In this document: positions 54,935 to 63,538 of the stretch, in pieces | Layout of the letters: each line of letters starts with the position of its first letter | How positions within the stretch are numbered: position 1 is the stretch's first letter | Source: Agrobacterium vitis | GTDB taxonomy: Bacteria; Pseudomonadota; Alphaproteobacteria; Rhizobiales; Rhizobiaceae | Assembly (NCBI RefSeq): GCF_037039395.1 | Contig: NZ_CP146242.1 | Location: 3,483,001-3,547,000, forward strand | DNA: 64,000 bases | Direction of reading: 5' to 3' | Position numbers and translations under genes: made by a program | The notes under the pieces: model-generated | The model's database searches: none | Seen by the model: the letters and a program-made list of their open reading frames with translations, nothing else | Told to the model about the DNA's origin: nothing

Positions 54935-56338
54935 ATGCGTGGCCTGAAATCGATGTCTCCCGCCGTCATCGTCCTTGCATGTCTGGCCGGTTCACCGGGG
55001 CTGGCGCAGGACGCGAAAAGCCTGCCCCAAAGCCGCGCGGATATGCAAATGTCCTTTGCCCCTCTGGTCAAGCAGACCCATGGGGCTGTCGTCAATGTTT
55101 ATGCCGAGCGGATTGTCCAGAGCCGCGTCAATCCTTTCGCTGGCGATCCGTTTTTTCAGCAGTTTTTCGGCCAGCGGTTTCCCAACCGCACGGAACGCCA
55201 GACCTCGCTGGGCTCCGGGGTGATTGTTGAGTCGAACGGCACGGTAATGACCAATTTTCATGTCATCGCAGGGGCAGACGATATCAAGGTGGCGCTGTCC
55301 GATGGCCGGGAATATCCGGTGAAAGTGGTCTTGAAGGATGAACGGTTGGATCTGGCCGTCCTGAAAATCGACGCCAAGGAAAGCCTGCCGACGCTGAAAA
55401 TCGCCGACTCGGATAAGATCGAGGTTGGCGATCTGGTGCTGGCAATCGGCAATCCCTTCGGTGTCGGCCAGACGGTGACCAGCGGCATTGTCTCCGGCCT
55501 GGCACGCAATCAGGTATCGGAAGGCGATTTCGGCTTCTTCATCCAGACCGATGCATCGATCAATCCCGGTAATTCCGGTGGCGCGCTGATGAATATGAAT
55601 GGCGAGCTTATCGGGCTGAATACCGCGATCTTTTCCAAGGGCGGTGGGTCTAACGGTGTTGGTTTTGCCATTCCAGCCAATCTGGTCAAGGTGTTCCTGG
55701 AGGCGGCTGACAAGGGTGCGGCTTCGTTCGAGCGGCCTTACGTTGGCGCCACATTCGAGCCCGTCACGTCAGATGTTGCCGATGCACTGGGCTTGAAGCA
55801 GGTTTTGGGTGCGCTTGTGACGAAGACGGTGGAAGGCGGTCCGGCGGATAAGGCCGGGATCAAGGCGGGGCAGGTGATTACGGCGGTGGATGGGGTTATC
55901 GTCGAGCATCCCGATGCCCTGAACTATCGCCTGACGACGATAGGGCTTGGCAAATCGGTCACCTTGAACGTGATCGACAACGGCAAGCCGAAGGACATTA
56001 CCTTGACGCTGGCCGGTGCGCCGGAAACCCGCCCGCGCGACGAGCAGGTAATCAAGAACAACAGCCCGTTTGAAGGGGCGACGGTCGGCAATCTATCGCC
56101 GCGTCTTGCCTATGAATTGAAATTGAACACGCAGACGACTGGCGTGGCCATTACGGCTGTCGCCGATGGCTCGGTTGCCCAGCGGCTTGGCTTCCAGCCC
56201 GGCGATATCATCGTCTCCATCAACGGTACCGAGGTCACCTCGTCGCGGGACATGGTGCAGATTGCCAAAAGCTCGCCTGCCTATTGGCGGATCGAGATCG
56301 ATCGCAACGGCCAGCGGATTCGGCAGATGTTTCGATGA
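54935..56338 (+). CDS. Do-family periplasmic serine protease (DegP/DegQ-like)
   Basis: 467 aa HtrA protease. Signal peptide SPAVIVLACLAGSPGLAQ; trypsin-like domain with triad H109 (VMTNFHVIAG), D139 (DERLDLAVLKID) and S214 (PGNSGGALMN); two PDZ domains follow (VTKTVEGGPADKAGIKAGQV and VADGSVAQRLGFQPGDIIVS). Degrades or holds misfolded envelope proteins. Start at 54935 follows GAAGAGGA. A long inverted repeat precedes it. rarA overlaps its stop by four bases. Confidence 0.93.
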   Translation: MRGLKSMSPAVIVLACLAGSPGLAQDAKSLPQSRADMQMSFAPLVKQTHGAVVNVYAERIVQSRVNPFAGDPFFQQFFGQRFPNRTERQTSLGSGVIVESNGTVMTNFHVIAGADDIKVALSDGREYPVKVVLKDERLDLAVLKIDAKESLPTLKIADSDKIEVGDLVLAIGNPFGVGQTVTSGIVSGLARNQVSEGDFGFFIQTDASINPGNSGGALMNMNGELIGLNTAIFSKGGGSNGVGFAIPANLVKVFLEAADKGAASFERPYVGATFEPVTSDVADALGLKQVLGALVTKTVEGGPADKAGIKAGQVITAVDGVIVEHPDALNYRLTTIGLGKSVTLNVIDNGKPKDITLTLAGAPETRPRDEQVIKNNSPFEGATVGNLSPRLAYELKLNTQTTGVAITAVADGSVAQRLGFQPGDIIVSINGTEVTSSRDMVQIAKSSPAYWRIEIDRNGQRIRQMFR

Positions 56339-57642
56339 GTGATCTGTTTGCCCCGAAACTGGATGAGGACATGGCGGCCCGCAGGCCGCTGGCGGATCGG
56401 CTGCGGCCGAAAACGCTCTCCGATGTGACGGGGCAGGATCATCTGACCGGGCCGGACGGTGTTCTGGCCCGGATGATTGCGTCTGGCTCTCTGGGGTCGA
56501 TGATCTTCTGGGGGCCGCCCGGCACCGGCAAGACCACCGTTGCCCGGCTGCTGTCGGGGGAGGCCGATCTGGCCTTCGAGCAGATTTCGGCGATTTTTTC
56601 CGGCGTGGCGGATCTGAAAAGGGTGTTTGAGGGCGCCCGCGCACGGCGGATGTCCGGTCGCCAGACATTGCTGTTCGTGGATGAGATCCATCGTTTCAAC
56701 CGGGCGCAGCAGGATAGCTTCCTGCCGGTCATGGAGGATGGCACTGTCATTCTGGTCGGTGCCACTACTGAGAACCCGTCTTTCGAGCTGAATGCCGCGC
56801 TTTTGTCGCGTGCCCGCGTGCTCACCTTCAAGCCGCATGACGAGGAGAGTATTGAGACGCTGCTAAAACGGGCCGAAGCGACCGAGGAAAAACCCTTGCC
56901 GCTGGATGAGGCTGCTCGTACCAGCCTGATCCGCATGGCGGATGGCGATGGTCGTGCGGCCCTGACGCTGGCCGAGGAAGTCTGGCGGGCAGCGCGCCAG
57001 GGAGAGGTTTTCGATACCGAGGGGCTGACACGGATCGTGCAGCGGCGTGCCCCGGTCTATGACAAGGGGCAGGACGGCCACTATAATCTGATCTCGGCGC
57101 TGCATAAATCGGTGCGCGGCTCAGACCCGGATGCGGCGCTCTATTATCTCTGCCGGATGTTCGATGCAGGCGAAGACCCGCTTTATCTCGGTCGAAGGCT
57201 CGTCCGAATGGCTGTGGAGGATATCGGTCTCGCCGATCCGCAGGCGCTGGTGGTCTGCAACGCCGCCAAGGATGCCTATGATTATCTCGGCTCACCGGAG
57301 GGGGAGCTGGCTCTGGCGCAGGCCTGCGTCTATCTCGCCACCGCGCCGAAATCCAACGCGGTTTATACCGCCTATAAATCAGCCATGCGCGCCGCCAAGG
57401 AAAATGGTTCGCTGCTGCCGCCCAAGCATATTCTCAACGCCCCAACCAAGCTGATGAAAGGCGAGGGCTATGGGGACGGCTATCGCTATGACCATGACGA
57501 GCCCGATGCGTTTTCCGGGCAGGATTATTTCCCGGAAAAAATGGGCCGCCAGACCTTTTACGATCCGCCGGAACGCGGTTTCGAACGGGATATCCGCAAG
57601 CGGCTGGACTGGTGGGCAAAGCTGAGGCGGGAGCGCAATTGA
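56335..57642 (+). CDS. rarA: Replication-associated recombination protein RarA
   Basis: 435 aa AAA+ ATPase of the MgsA/WRNIP1 family, acting at stalled replication forks. Walker A GPPGTGKTT, Walker B LLFVDEIHRFNRAQQDSFLP, sensor GATTENPSFELNAALLSRAR, C-terminal tetramer domain with AMRAAKENGSLLPPKHILNA. The ATG at 56335 overlaps the degP stop (ATGA), so the two are translationally coupled. Confidence 0.95.
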   Translation: MSDLFAPKLDEDMAARRPLADRLRPKTLSDVTGQDHLTGPDGVLARMIASGSLGSMIFWGPPGTGKTTVARLLSGEADLAFEQISAIFSGVADLKRVFEGARARRMSGRQTLLFVDEIHRFNRAQQDSFLPVMEDGTVILVGATTENPSFELNAALLSRARVLTFKPHDEESIETLLKRAEATEEKPLPLDEAARTSLIRMADGDGRAALTLAEEVWRAARQGEVFDTEGLTRIVQRRAPVYDKGQDGHYNLISALHKSVRGSDPDAALYYLCRMFDAGEDPLYLGRRLVRMAVEDIGLADPQALVVCNAAKDAYDYLGSPEGELALAQACVYLATAPKSNAVYTAYKSAMRAAKENGSLLPPKHILNAPTKLMKGEGYGDGYRYDHDEPDAFSGQDYFPEKMGRQTFYDPPERGFERDIRKRLDWWAKLRRERN

Positions 57643-57722
57643 CGTGATGAAGGTCGCCGGTATGTTTACCGATCCAGTTCCTCGTGACGGAAAATCATGT
57701 CTCGCAGCATTATAAAACAATA

Positions 57723-57758
57723 AAGCGCCGGACACCCGGAAGGGAATGTTCGGCGCTT
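57723..57758. terminator. Terminator between rarA and the DUF1127 gene
   Basis: 12-bp stem AAGCGCCGGACA/TGTTCGGCGCTT. On the minus strand it is followed by TTATTGTTTTA, so it can end the DUF1127 transcript as well as rarA. Confidence 0.75.
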
Positions 57759-57787
57759 CAAATGTAAATTCAAGCGATCACTTGAGC

Positions 57788-57894
57788 GCTACAGCGCCGT
57801 GCGCCATATATGTCGCACAAAGGTTCGCTGTAGCTCCTTATATCTGCTGCATAATTTTCTCTTTAAACCGATTCCGGTTTAAAGAATTATGCAG
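57788..57894. repeat. Palindromic intergenic repeat, type 2, copy A
   Basis: Two adjoining hairpins: CTACAGCG/CGCTGTAG (57789-57833, inner GTGCG/CGCAC) and CTGCATAATT...CTTTAAACC / GGTTTAAAG AATTATGCAG (57847-57894). The same pair recurs inverted at 60861-60960. Confidence 0.8.
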
Positions 57895-57898
57895 TAGA

Positions 57899-58048
57899 TC
57901 AGCCAGCCTTGACGGCGTGGCGGGCAACGCGACGGATGTCGTCACGGCCAATGCCGAGGTCGTGCAATTCGCGGTCCGACATGCGGCCCAGTTCAGAAAT
58001 GGTCTGACGATATTTGCGCCAGTTGGTCAGCGAGCGAGTGATGTTCAT
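57899..58048 (-). CDS. DUF1127 small basic protein
   Basis: 49 residues: starts MNITRSLTNWRKYRQTISEL and continues GRMSDRELHDLGIGRDDI then RRVARHAVKAG. This is the full DUF1127 motif (arginine-rich helix with SDRELHDLGI and GRDDIR). In Rhodobacter a DUF1127 protein (CcaF1) binds RNA and helps mature the neighbouring CcsR sRNAs. Ribosome site AAAAAAGGCAAGACC precedes the ATG. Strand matches the hairpin RNAs upstream. Confidence 0.88.
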   Translation of the reverse strand: MNITRSLTNWRKYRQTISELGRMSDRELHDLGIGRDDIRRVARHAVKAG

Positions 58049-58304
58049 GGTCTTGCCTTTTTTCAGCGTTTGCTGGCAAATCGGCCAGCCCTCATGTGTT
58101 GAGGTGAATATATGCGCTGCGGCATAAATTATGAAGTGTCATTCCAGCGGAGCACCTATGCCGTGAATGCATGGCATCTCAATGATTTGTTAAGAAGTGT
58201 CTATTTCTCGAGCAAATTCGGCTCAACGCGCTCTGGCGGGTGAAATTTTGCGTTGGAGCGGTTTTAGTCGTTCATGAGCCATGGAGAAGAAGAGGCTGAA
58301 CACA

Positions 58305-58425
58305 ATAACGCCCACCGGGGGAGGAGATCCGGTGGGCGTCATTTGAAATGGGCGACAACTGGGAGGAGGAGGGTTGTCAGCCCGTTCGGCGCGCATTGGG
58401 AGGAGGAGTATGCTGCACCGAAACT
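58305..58425 (-). ncRNA. CcsR/cuckoo-type sRNA locus, three CCUCCUCCC hairpins
   Basis: On the minus strand three hairpins in a row each expose a CUCCUCCC-type loop: H1 58385-58422 (TTCGGTGC..., loop CTCCTCCTCCC), H2 58351-58382 (GACAAC/GTTGTC, loop CCTCCTCCTCCC), H3 58308-58339 (ACGCCCACCGG/CCGGTGGGCGT, loop with CTCCTCCCC). Loop sequences complement the ribosome binding consensus. This is the hallmark of CcsR/cuckoo RNAs. A DUF1127 gene follows on the same strand, as in Rhodobacter. Confidence 0.8.
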
Positions 58426-58647
58426 TGTTTTCAGCTTGCGCTGTCTGCATCCGTAAACACTGATGTTCTCGTCTGCTGTTGGTATTCATCCTACCGTTTT
58501 TACGGGTTTTGTGCAGTGCGATATTATCATGAGAGCTATGCGTTTGATGCATAAATTAACTGTGGCTCGTCGAACGGCCCATTGTCGATCTGATGTTCTC
58601 GCTGCTGCGGCACTGAAAACGGGTTTTCGACATTGGTGAAAAGGCGC

Positions 58648-58757
58648 CTATATAGAGCATCGTACCGAAAAGTGGAAACCGGTTTTCGGGCAATACGGTG
58701 CGAAAACAAAAGCCTATAGCATCGTGCTGATTACGTTTTTCCGCTTGATGCTATAGA
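58648..58757. repeat. RIME-like palindromic intergenic repeat, copy B
   Basis: Same design as 13353-13460: left half GAAAAGTGGAAACCGGTTTTC and right half CTATAGCATC (58714-58723) / GATGCTATAG (58747-58756). It ends 27 bp before the DUF2157 start codon. Confidence 0.75.
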
Positions 58758-58783
58758 GGACTGCCGCGACGGACGGAGCTATG

Positions 58784-59890
58784 ATGTATCGGGCGAAACT
58801 GAAGAAAGATCTTGATCGCTGGACCGGTATGGGCCTGATCAGTAAACAGGCCGCCGAGGCGATGATCGAGGATCACGATGGCCGGGCGGGTAATTTCAAT
58901 ATCGGCGGCGTGTTGCTCATGTTGTCGGCGGTGCTGGTCTCTGCTGCCATTCTGCTGCTTGTGGCGGCTAATTGGCAGGCCATTCCGCGTCTGGTGAAGG
59001 TTTCTGCTCTGATTCTGCTGATCTGGGGCTTTCACGGCGGCGCGGCCTTCTGCCTCGCTCAAGGGCGGCAGGCGTCGGGCCATGCTCTTCTGGTGCTGGG
59101 AGCGGCCAGTTTCGGCGCGGCGCTGTCGCTGGTTGGCCAGCTGTATCACCTGTCGGGCGACCTTCTCGATCTGGTTTATCTGTGGATCGGCATGGCGAGC
59201 CTGTCCTGCCTGCTGTTTCGCTCCGGCGCGATGGCGGCTTTCGTTGGTGTCCTGGGGCTGGGCTTGGCGGCAGCAACCCTTGATCAGTTCAATTTTTCCT
59301 GGATGCCGGAAACGGTGTGGACGCCGCCGCTGCTGGCTGTGCTCGTTGCCGGGCTGGCGCTTTTCACCGGAAACATCCGGGTTCAGCATATTTCTGGTCT
59401 GCTGATTCTTGGCTGGCTGGGCTGGATCTATGCCGAAATCATGCAGCCCGGCCTTGCCATGGCCTATGTGGCTTTCGGTATTGCCGCATTTGCGGCGTCG
59501 GCTCTGCCGCAGTTTGCCCGACATATGTCCGTGCAGATTGCCGGTTTTCATGCCTTGCTGATGGCGGCAATGGGCCTTTTCATCCTCAATATAGACTATG
59601 ATCACGGCTTTCCGCTGGCCCTGGTGGCCGTTACGGCAGTCGCCACCTCCATTGCTGCCCTTACGCTTCGCGGCCGTCACGATGGCGTGGTGAGGGCGTT
59701 GGCCTATCTGATTTTCGCAGGCGAGATCCTCTATCTGTCCTTTACAACGATCGATTCTTTGCTGGGCACATCGGGCTTTTTCCTGATCGCCGGTGTGATT
59801 GTCGCTTTGCTGGCCCTCGGCGTCAGCCAGATGGAAAAGCTGCTGGGCACGCGCAAGCGTCCGATGATGGTTGAAGGACGGGAGCGGTGA
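58784..59890 (+). CDS. DUF2157 membrane protein
   Basis: 368 aa with a cytoplasmic N-terminus (KKDLDRWTGMGLISKQAAEA) followed by about ten hydrophobic helices. Family function unknown, but it usually precedes a GDYXXLXY protein, as here. Start at 58784 has GGAG five bases ahead; an ATG three bases earlier is too close. Overlaps the next gene. Confidence 0.85.
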   Translation: MYRAKLKKDLDRWTGMGLISKQAAEAMIEDHDGRAGNFNIGGVLLMLSAVLVSAAILLLVAANWQAIPRLVKVSALILLIWGFHGGAAFCLAQGRQASGHALLVLGAASFGAALSLVGQLYHLSGDLLDLVYLWIGMASLSCLLFRSGAMAAFVGVLGLGLAAATLDQFNFSWMPETVWTPPLLAVLVAGLALFTGNIRVQHISGLLILGWLGWIYAEIMQPGLAMAYVAFGIAAFAASALPQFARHMSVQIAGFHALLMAAMGLFILNIDYDHGFPLALVAVTAVATSIAALTLRGRHDGVVRALAYLIFAGEILYLSFTTIDSLLGTSGFFLIAGVIVALLALGVSQMEKLLGTRKRPMMVEGRER

Positions 59891-60471
59891 TGATGCAGCG
59901 CAATCATATTTTTCGTCTGGCTTCCGCTGCGATTCTTCTGGCTGCCCTGCAAACGGCGGCGATTGGCTACCAGATTGGTGAGCGGGCCAATATTTTGCGC
60001 AACGGCCAGGAAGTCCTGTTGCGGACTGAGGCCGTCGATCCGCGCGATCTGCTGCGCGGCGATTATGTCGTGCTGAATTATTCGATTTCCCGCATTCCTG
60101 AAGAGAAGATCGTCGGTCCTCGTCCATTGCGCCGGCAGGATGTTCGCCTGCATGTGCGCGTTGTGCCGCAGGCCGATGGCTTTGCCACGGTCGAAGAGGC
60201 ATCGGTCGCCGATCTGTTGCCAAGGCCCGGAAGCGTGGTGCTGTTAAGCGAGCCACTGTCCTTTCCGTCGCCTCTGGCGCCCGGAGACAGTTTGATCGTG
60301 CATTACGGGATCGAGCGATTCTATGTTCCCGAAGGCGAGGGTGGCGGTATCGAGGCACAGCGCAATCAAGGTGCGGTCTCAATCGCCATACGAGTGTCTT
60401 CTGCGGGGCGGGCGCAGATCCGGCAATTGTTCGTTGCGGGCCAGCCGGTTTACCGAGAACCGGATTTTTGA
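59890..60471 (+). CDS. GDYXXLXY domain protein
   Basis: 193 aa, anchored by one N-terminal helix (RLASAAILLAALQTAAIGYQ). The signature is RGDYVVLNYSISRIP. Family members sit in operon with DUF2157 proteins and are thought to be membrane-bound; activity unknown. The ATG at 59890 shares a base with the DUF2157 stop. Confidence 0.85.
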   Translation: MMQRNHIFRLASAAILLAALQTAAIGYQIGERANILRNGQEVLLRTEAVDPRDLLRGDYVVLNYSISRIPEEKIVGPRPLRRQDVRLHVRVVPQADGFATVEEASVADLLPRPGSVVLLSEPLSFPSPLAPGDSLIVHYGIERFYVPEGEGGGIEAQRNQGAVSIAIRVSSAGRAQIRQLFVAGQPVYREPDF

Positions 60472-60605
60472 CCGACGCCTGCGCGGGCTACGATTTTCCG
60501 GTGAAGACATGTCACTGTCATTTTTCCTTTGCGTGTTGAAAAACGGGTGTTATAGAGACCGCGCTCCGGCGGGGTCATGCAAAGTGCATGACGTTCTGAT
60601 GGATC

Positions 60606-60690
<85 letters not shown>

Positions 60691-61074
60691 GAACGTAAGG
60701 CAGCAAGGCAGAGGGCGGGAATGCGTGCATTCCGGCCCATTGTTTGTATGTTATGGTCTATGTGATGAGGCCTGCACGCGTGGCCTATAGAGCTGCTTTG
60801 CCTGGCAAAATGCTGAATGTTTGCCACACAGCCGCCTCTGGATCAGCGGAGGAGTGCTGGCTGGATAATCCCTTGAACCGGTATTGGTTCAAGGGATTAT
60901 CCAGCGAACTTAAAGTATTACAGCGTTCCATGTGCGTTTTTATCAAACGCACGGCACTGTGGAGAACCACCGGCTGCCTCGCAGCCCAGACGATAAGAAC
61001 CGGCTGTCCGGGCACGGGCGCCAACGAAACACATGGCTGTCCGAGCATGGCTGCCACGACACGAAGGTTAGAAC
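60691..61074. other. Intergenic region between tRNA-Leu and tig
   Basis: 384 bp with no gene. Most of its right half is the type 2 palindromic repeat below; the tig promoter is not obvious. Confidence 0.45.
60861..60960. repeat. Palindromic intergenic repeat, type 2, copy B (inverted)
   Basis: A 19-bp perfect inverted repeat (CTGGATAATCCCTTGAACC, arms 60861-60879 and 60886-60904) followed by GTGCGTTT/AAACGCAC (60932-60952) within ACAG/CTGT. Mirror-image order of copy A at 57788-57894. Confidence 0.8.
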
Positions 61075-62556
61075 ATGCAGGTTATCGAAACGCTCGCTGA
61101 AGGGCTGAAGCGCGAACTCAAGGTCATCATTCCGGCCGCTGACATGGAAGCGCAGATGAATGAGCGCCTTGCCGACGTCAAGGACAAGGTTCGCATCAAC
61201 GGTTTCCGTCCGGGCAAGGTACCGGCAGGTCACCTGAAGAAGATGTATGGCAAGTCGGTCATGGCCGAACTGGTCAACGAAATCGTTCGCGACCGTCCCT
61301 CCGCTATCCTGTCTGAACGTGGCGAAAAGTCCGCGACCCAGCCGGAAGTGGCGATGACCGAGGACGAGGCAGAAGCCGACAAGATCCTCAATGCGCAGGC
61401 CGATTTCGAATTCACGCTTGCCTATGAAGTCATTCCCGCTATCGAATTGAAGCCGGTTGACGGCATCAAGATCGTTCGCGAAGTCGTTGAAGTGTCGGAA
61501 GACGAAGTCAACGAGCAGATCATGAAGATCGCCGAAAGCGCGCGGACCTTCGCCACCAAGGACGGTGCGGCTGCTGATGGCGACCGCGTCACCATGGATT
61601 ACCTGGGCAAGGTCGATGGCGTTCCCTTCGACGGCGGCAAGGACGAAGACGCAGAGCTGGTCATCGGCTCCAACCGCTTCATTCCCGGCTTTGAAGAGCA
61701 GTTGGTTGGCCTAAAGGCTGGTGACGAAAAGGTCATCAACGTGACCTTCCCGACCGAATATCCGGCTGCAAACCTGGCTGGCAAGGACGCCACCTTCGAC
61801 ATCACCGTCAAGGAAGTTGCGGCTCCCGCTGAAACCGAGATCAATGACGAGCTGGCCACCAAGCTCGGCCTGGAATCGGTCGACAAGCTGAAGGAAATCG
61901 TCCGCGGCCAGATCGAAAGCCAGTACGGCAATGTCACGCGCCAGAAGATCAAGCGTCAGATCCTTGATCAGCTGGACGAGATGTACAAGTTCGAGGCGCC
62001 TTCGCGTCTGGTCGATGCCGAGTTCGACAATATCTGGCGCCAGATCAACACCGATCTGCAACAGTCCGGCAAGACCTTCGAAGATGAAGAGACCACGGAA
62101 GACGCCGCTCGCGAAGAATACCGCGCCCTGGCTGAACGTCGCGTTCGTCTCGGCCTGGTTCTTTCCGAAATCGGTGAAAAGGCCGCTATCGATGTGACCG
62201 AGGAAGAAATGCAGCGCGCGCTTTACGCCCAGTTGCAGCAGTTCCCGGGCCAGGAAAAGCAGATCATCGACTTCTTCCGCAACACGCCCGGCGCTTCTGC
62301 CTCGCTGCGCGCTCCGATCTTTGAAGAAAAGGTCATGGACAAGCTGATTTCCGAGGTCAATGTTACGGACAAGACCGTGACCAAGGAAGAACTGCTGGCC
62401 GAGGACGAAGACGGCGACGACACCAAGCCTGCCAAGAAGTCGGCCAAGAAGAAGGCTGCCAAGGCTGAAGACGCTTCCGCTGAAGGCGAAGAAGCCGCTC
62501 CGAAGAAAAAGGCTGCTGCGAAGAAGAAGGCTGCTGACGAAGGCGACGCTGAATAA
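61075..62556 (+). CDS. tig: Trigger factor
   Basis: Ribosome-bound chaperone and prolyl isomerase, 493 aa. Ribosome-binding loop [24 protein letters not shown] domain around 160-250 ([20 protein letters not shown]), then the C-terminal chaperone domain. The last 50 residues are an Asp/Glu plus Lys/Ala-rich tail ([13 protein letters not shown]), seen in rhizobial homologues. Followed by a strong terminator. Confidence 0.96.
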   Translation: MQVIETLAEGLKRELKVIIPAADMEAQMNERLADVKDKVRINGFRPGKVPAGHLKKMYGKSVMAELVNEIVRDRPSAILSERGEKSATQPEVAMTEDEAEADKILNAQADFEFTLAYEVIPAIELKPVDGIKIVREVVEVSEDEVNEQIMKIAESARTFATKDGAAADGDRVTMDYLGKVDGVPFDGGKDEDAELVIGSNRFIPGFEEQLVGLKAGDEKVINVTFPTEYPAANLAGKDATFDITVKEVAAPAETEINDELATKLGLESVDKLKEIVRGQIESQYGNVTRQKIKRQILDQLDEMYKFEAPSRLVDAEFDNIWRQINTDLQQSGKTFEDEETTEDAAREEYRALAERRVRLGLVLSEIGEKAAIDVTEEEMQRALYAQLQQFPGQEKQIIDFFRNTPGASASLRAPIFEEKVMDKLISEVNVTDKTVTKEELLAEDEDGDDTKPAKKSAKKKAAKAEDASAEGEEAAPKKKAAAKKKAADEGDAE

Positions 62557-62585
62557 GCGATCCTTCTGCGACTTCGGAAATGATA

Positions 62586-62611
62586 AAACCGCCCTTCGGG
62601 GCGGTTTTTTT
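62586..62611 (+). terminator. Rho-independent terminator after tig
   Basis: AAACCGCCC/GGGCGGTTT with TTCG tetraloop and a T-run. Confidence 0.93.
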
Positions 62612-62727
62612 ATGGTGATGACGGTCTTTCTGAAAGGCGGGTGACGCCCGGCAGGACCGGTGCTTCCAGAGAATCAATTGTCTTTGATAGAAGGCTGTTG
62701 AAACATCCGAACGGTTGGGAGAGCGGC

Positions 62728-63480
62728 ATGCAGATAGAATTGATCCGCAGTTCCACGCTGCGATTAAAGATGGCCGGGCAAACGCTGCTGATCGACCCTT
62801 GGCTGGCGGCGAAGGGGCAGGGACGAAGCTATCGCGGGGGCTTGACCTCGCCACTGGTCGATCTGCCAATCCCGGTCGAGCAGGTGCTTCACGGCATTGA
62901 TGCGGTGCTGGTTTCGCATCTTCACTCCGATCATTTCGACGATGTTGCCAAACGTCTGTTGCCACACGACATCTCGTTGTTCTGCCACCCGCGTGATGTG
63001 GCGGCGATCCGTACCCTGGGCTTTTCGCGGGTGATGGGGCTTGAAAGTGCCACACAGCTTGGCGACGTTCATTTGGAAACGACAGATGGCCAGCATGGGC
63101 CGCCTGAGGTGCTGGCGGATATGGGAGACGTCAGCGGCTTCCTGCTGCGGGCTGCCGGTGAGCCGGTGCTTTACTGGGCTGGCGATACCATTCTGTGCGA
63201 TGCGGTGCGCCAGGTGCTTGTCGATCACCGACCGGATGTGATCGTCGTTCACGCCTGCGGTGCGGAATGGAACGGCTGTGGACCGCTGGTAATGGATGCC
63301 GCCATGGTGATGGAGGTCTTGCAGCTGGCGCCGCAGGCCATGGTCATCGCAACCCATCTCGACGCCGTCGACCACGCCACCGTCAGTCGCGCCGATCTCG
63401 CCGCCGCTGCTCAACGGCAAGCGCCAGAGGTCAGGGCAAGACTTTATATCCCGCCCGATGGCGCCAGCCTGGTTTTCTAG
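62728..63480 (+). CDS. MBL-fold metallo-hydrolase
   Basis: 250 aa beta-lactamase-fold hydrolase. The metal-binding HxHxDH motif is AVLVSHLHSDHFDDVAK; further ligands in YWAGDTILCDAV and VIATHLDAVDHATV. Similar to UlaG/L-ascorbate lactonase-like and related proteins; substrate unknown. ATG at 62728 follows GGGAGA; upstream codons in the frame are ignored. Confidence 0.86.
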   Translation: MQIELIRSSTLRLKMAGQTLLIDPWLAAKGQGRSYRGGLTSPLVDLPIPVEQVLHGIDAVLVSHLHSDHFDDVAKRLLPHDISLFCHPRDVAAIRTLGFSRVMGLESATQLGDVHLETTDGQHGPPEVLADMGDVSGFLLRAAGEPVLYWAGDTILCDAVRQVLVDHRPDVIVVHACGAEWNGCGPLVMDAAMVMEVLQLAPQAMVIATHLDAVDHATVSRADLAAAAQRQAPEVRARLYIPPDGASLVF

Positions 63481-63523
63481 ACTATTCCTGCAAAAGTGCG
63501 CAGCGGTTTAGCTCTGGCGAATG
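63478..63523. repeat. Fragment of RIME-like repeat
   Basis: CTGCAAAAGTGCGCAGCGGTTT matches the left half seen at 13365-13395 (given here as two pieces: CTGCAAAAGTGCG and CAGCGGTTT). The right half is missing, so it is a remnant. Confidence 0.6.
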
Positions 63524-63538
63524 CCAGCTTTCTGCCCC

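Noticed and set aside
58223..58552. 109-codon frame on the minus strand through the CCUCCUCCC hairpins
   Set aside because: The proline-rich part comes from the hairpin loops; the RNA structure explains the sequence better than a protein.
58751..60382. 543-codon frame antisense to the DUF2157 and GDYXXLXY genes
   Set aside because: Arg/Gln-rich translation without domains; the plus strand has two recognised families.
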